NCBI GenBank assembly: GCA_905236315.1
Contig: CAJOPO010000263.1
Location: 1-8,215, forward strand
Direction of reading: 5' to 3'
Origin: an uncultured Treponema sp.
Lineage (GTDB): Bacteria; Spirochaetota; Spirochaetia; Treponematales; Treponemataceae
Length of the DNA: 8,215 nucleotides
Shown here: piece after piece, positions 1-6,398 of the stretch
How the letters are laid out: each line of letters opens with the position of its first letter
How positions within the stretch are numbered: position 1 is the first letter of the stretch
The notes under the pieces: model-generated
Databases searched by the model: none
What the model saw: the letters and a program-made list of their open reading frames with translations, nothing else
Told to the model about the DNA's origin: nothing
Program-made: the position numbers and the translations under genes

Positions 1-1318
1 CTATCTCTTTACATATTTCTTCTTCATTGTAGTGGCTAGAAATAAGTTCATTACGAGTTGGAGTATTTATGCCAAAATAACAAGGAAACTTAACAGGAGG
101 GGAAGATATTCTAAAGTGAACTTCTTTAGCCCCAGCACGTCTTAATATTTGCACAAGACGACGACTAGTAGTCCCTCGCACAATAGAATCATCTATTACC
201 ACAACTCTTTTTCCCTCCACCACAGAGCGAACGGCATTTAACTTTACAAAAACCATATTCTCTCGCTCTCTCTGTGTGGGGGCAATAAAGGTACGCCCTA
301 TATATTTATTTTTTATAATGCCACTTGCAAAAGTAATTCCAGCTTCTCTAGCATATCCTTGTGCAGCACCTAGCCCACTGTCAGGAACGCCAACCACTAC
401 ATCTGCGGGAACTCCACTTTCTTTTGCAAGGCAGGCACCCATACGCTCCCTTGCCTCTGTAACAGAAATACCATCTATAACGCTATCAGGACGAGCAAAG
501 TACACATACTCAAATATACAAGTTCTTTTAGCAGTCTTTTCGCCAAATTCAAAAGAAAGAACTCCATCTCCATTTATTATGACAATCTCGCCAGGCTGAA
601 TATCGCGCACAAAAGAACCATTTACAGCATCTATAGCACAACTTTCGCTTGCAAGAATCCAACCTCCGTCTACCTTACCCAAACAAAGCGGACGTATGCC
701 ATTAGGGTCGCGAGCACCTATAAGACATTTTTCTGTCATAACGATTAAGGCAAAAGACCCCTTTATCATCTGAATTGTATCTGTAAGTGCGCGTTCAAGC
801 CCTTTCTTATAAGATTTTGCTATTAACTTTACAATGACTTCTGTATCGCTTGTAGAAAGAAATGTGCTACCTGTTTCCTCTAACATTTCTCTAAGTTGTT
901 CATAGTTTATTAGTTGACCATTATGCGCTACAGCAATGCCACCTAACTTTGACTTCTGTAACATAGGTTGTGCATTTTCTATAGATTGATTTCCTGCTGT
1001 AGCATATCTAACATGACCACAAGCAATATGACCTGTAAGTTCTGTGAGGGTTTCTTTGTGCTTAAAAACTTCTGCAATGGTTCCTGTAGACTTATGGATT
1101 TTTATGTCAGAACCATCACTTACTGCAATTCCTGCGCTATCTTGTCCCCTATGCTGTAAGCAATACAATGCATAATACGCTTGGGCTGCAGCAGAAAAAT
1201 CTTCTGGTATGTAGTCATTTTCTTTTTTTGTTTCATCTCTATTCTTATTGAGAAATATGCCAACAACCCCACATTCATCATGAAACTTATCTTCATCTTT
1301 TATGATTTCTTCGTTCAT
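1..1318 (-). CDS. purF: Amidophosphoribosyltransferase (glutamine PRPP amidotransferase), 3' end beyond the window
   Basis: Catalyses the first committed step of de novo purine synthesis in the cytoplasm: PRPP plus glutamine gives 5-phosphoribosylamine. The frame reads open from ATG at 1318 to the left edge, 439 codons, so perhaps 30-50 C-terminal residues are missing. A 15-residue leader precedes DECGVVGIF; C16 would be the N-terminal nucleophile of the Ntn glutaminase domain after propeptide removal, as in the Bacillus-type enzyme. Other visible glutaminase motifs are LQHRGQDSAG (54-63), CGHVRYATAG (100-109), AHNGQLINY (131-139) and STSDTE. The phosphoribosyltransferase domain carries GVPDSG (310-315) and the PRPP loop VVIDDSIVRGTT (373-384). 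C267 (TCIFEYVYFARPDS) and C413 (FPCYFGI) match two of the four 4Fe-4S ligands of the Bacillus type; the other two would lie in the missing tail. The segment between GIF and the LQHRGQ motif seems longer than usual. It follows purE by 34 nt, with AAGG about 9 nt before the start, so co-transcription is likely. Confidence 0.96.
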   Translation of the reverse strand, partial: MNEEIIKDEDKFHDECGVVGIFLNKNRDETKKENDYIPEDFSAAAQAYYALYCLQHRGQDSAGIAVSDGSDIKIHKSTGTIAEVFKHKETLTELTGHIACGHVRYATAGNQSIENAQPMLQKSKLGGIAVAHNGQLINYEQLREMLEETGSTFLSTSDTEVIVKLIAKSYKKGLERALTDTIQMIKGSFALIVMTEKCLIGARDPNGIRPLCLGKVDGGWILASESCAIDAVNGSFVRDIQPGEIVIINGDGVLSFEFGEKTAKRTCIFEYVYFARPDSVIDGISVTEARERMGACLAKESGVPADVVVGVPDSGLGAAQGYAREAGITFASGIIKNKYIGRTFIAPTQRERENMVFVKLNAVRSVVEGKRVVVIDDSIVRGTTSRRLVQILRRAGAKEVHFRISSPPVKFPCYFGINTPTRNELISSHYNEEEICKEI

Positions 1319-1352
1319 ACCATATAGCCTTAAGCAGTTAATTTTTGCTTTT

Positions 1353-1853
1353 CTAAAGTTCTATGCCTAAACCGCCACTAAGTTCTGCGTCTTTGGCTAA
1401 TTTTTGTCTAAAAGCTAATAATGATTGTCTTAAAGATTCATCTTGAAGAGCCAGTATTTGCAGTGCCATATATGCAGCATTTTTTGCATTATTTATACCA
1501 ACACTTGCAACAGGTATCTGAGGTGGCATTTGAACTACAGAAAGTAAAGCATCCACACCAGCTAAGCCATTAGTAAGTCCTGGTGTAACACATTCTAAAG
1601 GAACTCCAATAACAGGCAATACTGTGTGGCTTGCAATAACACCAGGCAAAGCAGCACTTAAACCAGCACCCGCTATTATCACCTTGCACCCTTGCTCTTC
1701 TACCTGTTTTATTGTTTTTATAAGTAAATCGCCTGCTCTATGGGCAGATAGGACAAAAGCCTTATAGTCCACGTTAAAGTCTTTTAGGACATCTGCGGCT
1801 TTTTTCATAACTTCAGTATCAGATTTTGAACCAAAAAAGATTGCTACTTTCAT
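1353..1853 (-). CDS. purE: PurE, 5-(carboxyamino)imidazole ribonucleotide mutase-like protein
   Basis: Forms 4-carboxy-AIR in purine synthesis; class I enzymes use N5-CAIR made by PurK, class II enzymes use AIR and CO2 directly. From ATG 1853 the protein is 166 aa, the normal length for a stand-alone PurE. Visible motifs: GSKSD (8-12), the catalytic-histidine motif SAHR (36-39), AGAGLSAALPG (61-71), PVIGVP (80-85) and VVQMPPQIPVASVGI (106-120). The overall pattern (QMP..IPVA, SAHR) is class I. The loop that usually reads GGAAHLPG is GLSAALPG, so its histidine is alanine (A68). A GTG at 1866-1868 is in frame and would add MLSLS, but family members begin at MKVAIFFGS, so ATG 1853 is preferred. 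Neither start has a clear Shine-Dalgarno sequence. purF follows after 34 nt. PurK is not visible in this window. Identity is sure; enzyme class is less so. Confidence 0.95.
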   Translation of the reverse strand: MKVAIFFGSKSDTEVMKKAADVLKDFNVDYKAFVLSAHRAGDLLIKTIKQVEEQGCKVIIAGAGLSAALPGVIASHTVLPVIGVPLECVTPGLTNGLAGVDALLSVVQMPPQIPVASVGINNAKNAAYMALQILALQDESLRQSLLAFRQKLAKDAELSGGLGIEL

Positions 1854-1858
1854 ACTTA

Positions 1859-1887
1859 ACGATAGCACAATGAAACATTCTTTTCAA
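1859..1887 (-). promoter_or_regulatory. Candidate sigma70-type promoter for purE-purF
   Basis: Reading the minus strand, TTGAAA (1882-1887) and TATCGT (1859-1864) are separated by exactly 17 bp. They match the consensus at 5 of 6 and 4 of 6 positions. Transcription would begin around 1852-1853, on the preferred purE start codon, giving a leaderless or nearly leaderless message. In that case the upstream in-frame GTG could not be the start. No terminator is visible between the esterase stop and purE, so read-through could be the real source of transcript. Found by eye only. Confidence 0.35.
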
Positions 1888-1921
1888 GGCATTTGTCCGT
1901 TTCGCTACAGAAAATAAGTTT

Positions 1922-3556
1922 TTACTCCGACCAAGTTTTCATATACTTGTAAAATTTTAGATATGGGTCCTCACGCATATAAACATTAGAACCTAGTTCA
2001 AGCAAACGACCTTCTGACTCCAAAGATGATTGCCAATATGGGAGTGATATAGAAGATTCTTCATAAAGACCATTTTTCTGCTCTTTATATATGTTTCCGT
2101 TCGGATTTCCGTTTTTACAGAAGTTTACCCAATAGCTAGTCATAATTTCTTGCAAGGCATAATCCGAATCATCATAATTCTTATTATCCTCTACATTTCC
2201 ATAAGCATAAATCATTTCTCCTGAATGATTTGTTCCTATTCCCCCGTTTTCCTTTGAAAAAAAGTATTCGTAAACAGGGCGACCTTGCTCTCTTACAACC
2301 TTTGTCCAACTATAATGGGGATAGGTAAAACAAATAGCACTAAATACTTCTGTATAAAATGATTTTGCCTCTTTATTATTTGATACAGGGTATTCTGAAC
2401 ATAAATCATCCACATCTTTTAAAAATGGGGATTCTAACAAAAGTTCTTTGTAATTCTTTTTATTAATTTTAGAAAAGAACGTAAATGCAAATCCTTCTTT
2501 TGCATTAAAACCATTAAGAAGGGCTTCTTCATTATTCTCTTGTTTTGCATATATCTTCCATGGATAATCAGGCAAAGAATAGGGGTCTATAGTCATTGCA
2601 TTATTTGTATAATTTGATTTTAAAAGCTTTTCTGCAGGAATTTTACGAAGTTCATCAATAGTAGAAACTTTAAATTCATCCATTATGTTTTTTCCCATAG
2701 TTAAGGCATCCTCTCGGTTTCTAAAAGTGTGAGGAGGAACAGGAAGCACTAAAGAGGAACTTTCACCTATAGCACGTCTAAACAAGCCCTTTGCTAAAGG
2801 AGAGACACACAACGCATTTACAGAAGACGAACCTGCAGATTCTCCTGCAATAGTAATATTTTCTGCATCTCCACCAAATGCAGAGATATTTTTATTAACC
2901 CATTCAAGAGCTTTTATTTGGTCTAAAAGCCCATAGTTCCCCGTAGTTCCCACAGAACTTTCGGCTGCTAACTGTTCACTAGCAAAATATCCAAATATAC
3001 CAGTACGATAAGCGATTGTAACAACAATAATTCCTCTACGTGCTAAAGCTTCTCCATCGTAGGCTTCAAACCAACTAGAACCAGAAGTTAGACTACCGCC
3101 GTGAATAAAAACTAAAACAGGCAGTTTAGTATTATTTGTTATTATAGGTCGCCACACATTTAAATATAGACAGTCTTCAGACATAGGCGCAAAATCTGTG
3201 CGAGAACCTTTTGAATGTATATAGGCATTATATAATTTTTGATACAACTTTGAATTTTGTTTTTGCATTGAAACAGGCTTAAAATGATTACATTCCAAAA
3301 CACCGCTCCAACGTTCATGAGATACAGGCTCTCGCCAACGTAATTCTCCTACAGGCGGAGCTGCAAATGGAATACCTGCATACAATTCAATATTTTTGTC
3401 GCTAGTTAATATGCCCCTTACATCGCCATATTCTGTTGTAACAATGTCTGATAAGGAAGTGCCCACATCAGAAAAAGGTTTTGTAACATCTGTAGAAGAA
3501 CAAGAAAAAAAGATAGTGGATACAATAAAAAAAATTAAAAACTTTATTTGTTTCAT
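1922..3556 (-). CDS. Type-B carboxylesterase/lipase family lipoprotein
   Basis: An alpha/beta-hydrolase of the carboxylesterase type-B family (PnbA and cholinesterase relatives), expected to hydrolyse carboxylic esters outside the cytoplasm. The N-terminus is a lipoprotein signal: K-rich start, hydrophobic core and IFFSC with Cys19 as the likely lipidated residue. Family motifs follow in order: GIPFAAPPVGELRW (61-74), SEDCLYLNVWRP (126-137), the oxyanion-hole segment FIHGGS (150-155), TGNYGLLDQ (205-213), GESAG (238-242) with nucleophile S240, the acid E354 in NAKEGF, and H444 in NHSGE. The triad is complete, and 544 aa is normal length, so it looks active. The substrate cannot be told; such enzymes act on dietary, xenobiotic or plant-derived esters. 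ATG 3556 is preceded by AAGGAAAG. It sits after the metQ terminator, so it needs its own promoter, and I saw no convincing one. No functional link to the purine genes is apparent. Confidence 0.93.
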   Translation of the reverse strand: MKQIKFLIFFIVSTIFFSCSSTDVTKPFSDVGTSLSDIVTTEYGDVRGILTSDKNIELYAGIPFAAPPVGELRWREPVSHERWSGVLECNHFKPVSMQKQNSKLYQKLYNAYIHSKGSRTDFAPMSEDCLYLNVWRPIITNNTKLPVLVFIHGGSLTSGSSWFEAYDGEALARRGIIVVTIAYRTGIFGYFASEQLAAESSVGTTGNYGLLDQIKALEWVNKNISAFGGDAENITIAGESAGSSSVNALCVSPLAKGLFRRAIGESSSLVLPVPPHTFRNREDALTMGKNIMDEFKVSTIDELRKIPAEKLLKSNYTNNAMTIDPYSLPDYPWKIYAKQENNEEALLNGFNAKEGFAFTFFSKINKKNYKELLLESPFLKDVDDLCSEYPVSNNKEAKSFYTEVFSAICFTYPHYSWTKVVREQGRPVYEYFFSKENGGIGTNHSGEMIYAYGNVEDNKNYDDSDYALQEIMTSYWVNFCKNGNPNGNIYKEQKNGLYEESSISLPYWQSSLESEGRLLELGSNVYMREDPYLKFYKYMKTWSE

Positions 3557-3610
3557 ATACTTTCCTTACATCTATTGTCATTATTGGACTTTGAACTCTT
3601 TTCAAAAACA

Positions 3611-3645
3611 AAAACACCGCATACTTTTTAAGTACACGGTGTTTT
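3611..3645 (-). terminator. Rho-independent terminator of metQ
   Basis: Perfect 9-bp inverted repeat, AAAACACCG (3611-3619) against CGGTGTTTT (3637-3645). The inner arms TACTT/AAGTA (3622-3626 and 3630-3634) are separated from the outer stem by a CA/CA mismatch. On the minus strand the stem runs into a T-rich tract interrupted by one G (complement of about 3604-3614). It lies 55 nt past the metQ stop and ends the metQ unit before the esterase gene. The A-run on the other side is short, so plus-strand use is unlikely. Confidence 0.85.
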
Positions 3646-3699
3646 AACTCTAATACCCAAAATTGAGATTAATAGTCACTGCCATATATTTCTGTATTT

Positions 3700-4482
3700 T
3701 TAGAATACTGCTACTACATCACCATTAGGATATTTGTTTTTTATCCATTCTTTTACTTTTGGACTTTGAACAGCTTGTACAAGAGCCTTTATTGCTTCAT
3801 CATTCTGTCTTCCATCTTTTACAGCAATAACATTTACGTAAGGAGAATCTTTTCCTTCCAAAACAAGGCCATCTTTAGAAGCAGAAAGACCTGCTGCAAG
3901 TGCATAATTTCCATTAATAACTGCAATATCTACATCTTTTAATACACGTGGAAGAGAAGCAGCTTCTATTTCTCTAAACTTTAATTTAAGAGGATTCTTT
4001 TCAATACTTTTTGGAGTAGGCTGAGTTCCAACATTTGCTTTTAATGTTATAAGACCTGCTGATTGCAATAGTAACAATGCTCTTCCTTCGTTTTCTGGGT
4101 CATTGGGAATTGCAACAGTTGCCTTTTTTTTAAGGTCTTTTATGTTTTTTATCTTATTAGAGTAGACAGCCATTGGTTCTACATGGATGCCACCTGCATT
4201 TACAAGATGATAGCCATGTTCCTTATTAAAGGTTTCTAGATATGGTAAATGCTGAAAAAAGTTTGCATCCAAATCACCACTTTCTAAGGCTTGATTTGGA
4301 GTAACATAATCAGTGAATTCTACCACCTGCAAAGTTATACCTTGAGAAGCAAGGTCATCTTTTACAAGATTTAAAATATCAGCATGAGGTTCAGGAGTTG
4401 CGCCAACTTTTAACACTGTGTTTTGCGCAAAAACACTTGTTGCAACTAAAAAAGCCATTACAGAAGCAATTAGTTTCTTCAT
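3700..4482 (-). CDS. metQ: MetQ/NlpA-family substrate-binding protein, probable methionine ABC transporter component
   Basis: Periplasmic or surface ligand-binding component of a MetNIQ-type importer for methionine or a close relative. The 260-aa length suits the family. Family segments are LKVGATPEPHADIL (24-37), ANFFQHLPYL (73-82), AIPNDPENEGRALLLLQ (124-140), the substrate-site stretch AVINGNYAL (187-195) and KDSPYVNVIAV (211-221). The N-terminus (MKKLIASVMAFLVATSVFA) is a typical signal peptide with probable cleavage after VFA (A19|Q20). There is no lipobox cysteine, although MetQ homologues are often lipoproteins. The start is supported by AAAAGGAG (4491-4498) 8 nt upstream. It has its own promoter and terminator, and no metN or metI is adjacent, so the ATPase and permease must be encoded elsewhere if it works in an ABC importer. 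Ligand choice (L-Met, D-Met or dipeptide) cannot be decided from the sequence. Confidence 0.93.
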   Translation of the reverse strand: MKKLIASVMAFLVATSVFAQNTVLKVGATPEPHADILNLVKDDLASQGITLQVVEFTDYVTPNQALESGDLDANFFQHLPYLETFNKEHGYHLVNAGGIHVEPMAVYSNKIKNIKDLKKKATVAIPNDPENEGRALLLLQSAGLITLKANVGTQPTPKSIEKNPLKLKFREIEAASLPRVLKDVDIAVINGNYALAAGLSASKDGLVLEGKDSPYVNVIAVKDGRQNDEAIKALVQAVQSPKVKEWIKNKYPNGDVVAVF

Positions 4483-4490
4483 ATTATACT

Positions 4491-4498
4491 CTCCTTTT
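4491..4498 (-). promoter_or_regulatory. Shine-Dalgarno site of metQ
   Basis: AAAAGGAG on the minus strand, 8 nt before the ATG. It is the clearest ribosome-binding site in the window and fixes the metQ start, which places the signal peptide at the very N-terminus. Confidence 0.85.
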
Positions 4499-4526
4499 TA
4501 TATAGATAAAAATCTTTTATAAACTA

Positions 4527-4555
4527 GATATACTATTTATTTCCTACTATGTCAA
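4527..4555 (-). promoter_or_regulatory. Strong sigma70-type promoter of metQ
   Basis: On the minus strand a perfect TTGACA (4550-4555) is followed after exactly 17 bp by TATATC (4527-4532). The predicted transcription start is about 4520, giving a leader of roughly 38 nt. That is too short for a SAM riboswitch or T-box. If this gene is methionine-controlled, control must act at the promoter or elsewhere. It is the best promoter match I saw in the window. Confidence 0.8.
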
Positions 4556-4566
4556 TATGTTATAGA

Positions 4567-4585
4567 ACACTTATACAGAAAGTGT
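4567..4585. repeat. Short inverted repeat upstream of the metQ promoter
   Basis: ACACTT (4567-4572) and AAGTGT (4580-4585) form a 6-bp dyad with a 7-nt centre, starting 11 bp upstream of the metQ -35 box. It has no T-tract on the minus strand, so it is not a good terminator. It could be an operator for a metQ regulator or simply chance in AT-rich DNA. Confidence 0.25.
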
Positions 4586-4598
4586 ACTTCCCCAAACA

Positions 4599-4614
4599 AT
4601 GTTGCAGCCAACAT
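4599..4614 (-). terminator. Weak hairpin after the aminotransferase-like gene
   Basis: ATGTTG (4599-4604) and CAACAT (4609-4614) form a 6-bp stem with a 4-nt loop. On the minus strand it is followed by TGTTTGG, a poor T-tract. It is the only terminator-like structure between this gene and the metQ promoter, and efficiency is doubtful. Confidence 0.25.
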
Positions 4615-4640
4615 CTTTCTCGCGTCTGTGCCACTACCCC

Positions 4641-5516
4641 TTATAGTTGCTCAAGGTTAGATAAGTAAGAGATTAAATGCCCCTCAGTTATAAAATGAGT
4701 AAGGGCAAGTTGTGTTAACTTAGGAAGCGGACATTCAAATCCTGCAAAATGCTGCTTATAATCGGCACAAATATCAGAAGGAAGAACGGCAAAAGAAGCG
4801 TTTATACCTCTGCACAAAAGGTTTGAAAACGAATTAAGATAAATAACTTTATCATTATCATCTTCTGACTTAAAAGAAACATAATTATCTTTTTCTGTAT
4901 TAACATCATATTCAATAATATGCCTATAGGGCACCTCGCTAGCCCACTCCAATATCTCGTGGCGACGACTAGAAGCGTCTTCAAAAGAGCCTACAGGAAT
5001 ATCCTGTGCACTAACATAAGCCATAGTAGCACCCGATGTTACTAAAAAATCAAAGTTCATCCCCTGCTCATCTACAGGGATTTCCCTTACATCTATAGAA
5101 GATTTTGTAAATATTTTTCTTATATCAAATCCAATAGTTTCTGCAACAGCAACCGATGGCTTTATACTTATAATAGAGCCTTCACTAAACTGCGTTGCTA
5201 AGCGCATAAGCCCCACCCCGTCAGACTTTATAGAAGGCTTACTTAAAGATTTTATTTGCAAAATATTCCATAAAAGATTTTCTACTCCAGAGTTCAATAC
5301 AATTTGCTCTTCTGATGCCTTTATATTATAAAACTCTTCTATAAAATCAGCTATAGCTTTTAATAGAACACTTTCCCCAAATGGCGCAGACTTTTCGTGT
5401 AGCAATTCGGCTTGATTTAGGAATACGTACTTATATGAATCTAATAGATATTTTTCAAAATTACCCGAAATAGGAACTGCTCTAACAGGAGTTTGTAAAG
5501 AATCTGATATTTCCAT
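4641..5516 (-). CDS. Degenerate MocR/PdxR-type aminotransferase-fold protein, probably not a PLP enzyme
   Basis: The 291-aa protein follows the aminotransferase half of GntR-MocR regulators: EQIVLNSGVENLLWNIL (70-86), EIPVDEQGM (145-153), MAYVSAQDIPVG (165-176), SRRHEILEWA (183-192), IIEYDVNTE (200-208), VIYLNSFSNLL (224-234) and LTHFITEGHLISYL (272-285). Several features argue against catalysis. The usual SFSK lysine that binds PLP is asparagine (N232), and the EDDYD motif has become EYDVN (202-206), losing an Asp and the Tyr. There is no N-terminal winged helix, and an in-frame TAA lies just upstream of the start, so none was skipped. The protein stops where family members go on into the roughly 90-residue small domain. 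AGAAGG lies before the ATG, so it may still be made. It may be a decaying gene or a sensor-like pseudoenzyme. The missing DNA-binding part means it should not be called a transcription factor without further evidence. Confidence 0.65.
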   Translation of the reverse strand: MEISDSLQTPVRAVPISGNFEKYLLDSYKYVFLNQAELLHEKSAPFGESVLLKAIADFIEEFYNIKASEEQIVLNSGVENLLWNILQIKSLSKPSIKSDGVGLMRLATQFSEGSIISIKPSVAVAETIGFDIRKIFTKSSIDVREIPVDEQGMNFDFLVTSGATMAYVSAQDIPVGSFEDASSRRHEILEWASEVPYRHIIEYDVNTEKDNYVSFKSEDDNDKVIYLNSFSNLLCRGINASFAVLPSDICADYKQHFAGFECPLPKLTQLALTHFITEGHLISYLSNLEQL

Positions 5517-5578
5517 TATACTTCCTTCTATAAATTAAGTTAGTAAACAACTATCAATAGCTTTTGCAGACTAAACCT

Positions 5579-5607
5579 AGTATAAACCACAAATATTAAA
5601 AAAGCAA
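5579..5607 (-). promoter_or_regulatory. Candidate promoter for the aminotransferase-like gene
   Basis: On the minus strand TTGCTT (5602-5607) and TATACT (5579-5584) are 17 bp apart; the -10 matches at 5 of 6 positions and the -35 at 3 of 6. The -35 lies within the last codons of the upstream phosphoesterase gene. The predicted leader is about 55 nt. Co-transcription with the phosphoesterase across the 79-nt gap is the alternative, since no terminator is seen there. Confidence 0.35.
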
Positions 5608-6381
5608 TTCTATAGGAGAAATTTCAAATCTACCCGCAAAATCTCTTGCCTTCCAAGCGTTCATAATAACATCTTGCGGATTATGAGCGTCTGAATTGCA
5701 AATAACTCTTACCTTTGTTTGTGCTACCATTTCCCAAAATTCAACATAGGGATACGGATAGCGCATACCTCTTGAAGTTTCTAAAGGAGGGCGTGAACTT
5801 CCTAGTCCATTTATTTCAAGTGGCATATCTAAATCTACAGCAGCATCTAGTATAGCTTTTAAACAAGACTGCGCTTGCTTATCCCATTCTCTATGCCCTA
5901 GCATAAACAAATCAGGATGGGCAAGAAAAGAAAAAATGCCACTTTTCATACCATCAATAGTCTGGTCAATATATGTATTTAAGTCTTTATTACTTTCTAA
6001 ACGAGGACAATATATATGTTCATTACCAATAGTAGCCCAGTGTGAACCCAAAATTAAATATTGCGCTTTATAAGTTCCCTTTAACTCATCTGTATACCAA
6101 CTTTTATATCTTGCATCCCACTCACACTCAAAGCCCATATATATATTAAAAGGAGCAATCTTTTTTGCTTCTTCTATCCATTTTATATATGTAGGCACTT
6201 CTTCCAAAGACATTCGTATTTCTGGCCAGTAATCAGGCATATACGTAGGATATGGACAATGGTCGCTAAAGCCTAAACTACTACAACCTTCTGCAATAGC
6301 TTGCTTTACATAATCTAAAGGTCTACCATGTGCGTGCTTACATAATTGCGTATGTGTATGATAATTAGAAATCGCTTTCAT
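5596..6381 (-). CDS. PHP-domain phosphoesterase, histidinol-phosphatase (HisK/HisJ) family
   Basis: A metal-dependent phosphoesterase of the polymerase-and-histidinol-phosphatase (PHP) superfamily. In HisK-type members the reaction is histidinol phosphate to histidinol plus phosphate. The 261-aa length fits. Metal-ligand motifs are all present: YHTHTQLCKHAHG (7-19, with H8, H10 and the C-x-HA element), SDHCPYP (39-45), GFECEW with E85 (83-88), GSHW with H114, AHPDLF with H155, EINGLG (189-194) and NSDAH with D231 and H233. With the full set of ligands it is probably active. No other histidine gene is in the window, so the substrate could be another phosphate ester; the symbol is left blank for that reason. 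The start is the first residue before the HxH motif, with only a weak GGA element about 6 nt upstream. The leader from the ppdK terminator stem to the ATG is 23 nt, so its promoter is not evident. Confidence 0.88.
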   Translation of the reverse strand: MKAISNYHTHTQLCKHAHGRPLDYVKQAIAEGCSSLGFSDHCPYPTYMPDYWPEIRMSLEEVPTYIKWIEEAKKIAPFNIYMGFECEWDARYKSWYTDELKGTYKAQYLILGSHWATIGNEHIYCPRLESNKDLNTYIDQTIDGMKSGIFSFLAHPDLFMLGHREWDKQAQSCLKAILDAAVDLDMPLEINGLGSSRPPLETSRGMRYPYPYVEFWEMVAQTKVRVICNSDAHNPQDVIMNAWKARDFAGRFEISPIELLF

Positions 6382-6398
6382 ATAATTCCATATTCATT

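Larger units (their letters stand above)
4552..4641 (-). pseudogene. Possible frameshifted C-terminal remnant of the adjacent MocR-like gene
   Basis: Immediately after the stop of the aminotransferase-like gene, another frame is open for 29 codons. It encodes a stretch with RKMLAATLFGEVHF and YKCSITY before a TGA that overlaps the metQ -35 box. The position and the L..FG.VH pattern are loosely what is expected at the start of the small domain that follows the ISYLSNLEQ helix in MocR-family proteins. One lost nucleotide near the TATAAGGGG run could have caused the change. The resemblance is weak and the stretch is short, so chance is a real alternative. Confidence 0.25.

Noticed and set aside
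276..1159. Plus-strand open frames at 276-599 and 968-1159
   Set aside because: They lie fully opposite purF, whose minus-strand frame is unbroken and carries all family motifs. The plus-strand products have no recognisable features.
1866..1868. GTG as the purE start
   Set aside because: It adds MLSLS before the usual MKVAIFFGS start, has no clear Shine-Dalgarno, and overlaps a candidate -10 region.
1854..1921. Purine riboswitch before purE
   Set aside because: Only 68 bases separate purE from the esterase stop, and I see none of the paired three-helix core such an element needs.
3396..3647. Plus-strand open frame at 3396-3647
   Set aside because: It is antisense to the esterase signal-peptide region and runs through the metQ terminator; no ribosome-binding site or similarity is apparent.
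4483..4640. SAM riboswitch or T-box before metQ
   Set aside because: The promoter at 4527-4555 leaves only about 38 nt of leader, and no multi-helix structure is visible.
4802..4984. Minus-strand 60-codon frame inside the aminotransferase-like gene
   Set aside because: It overlaps the better-supported frame that contains the family motifs, and its product is not recognisable.
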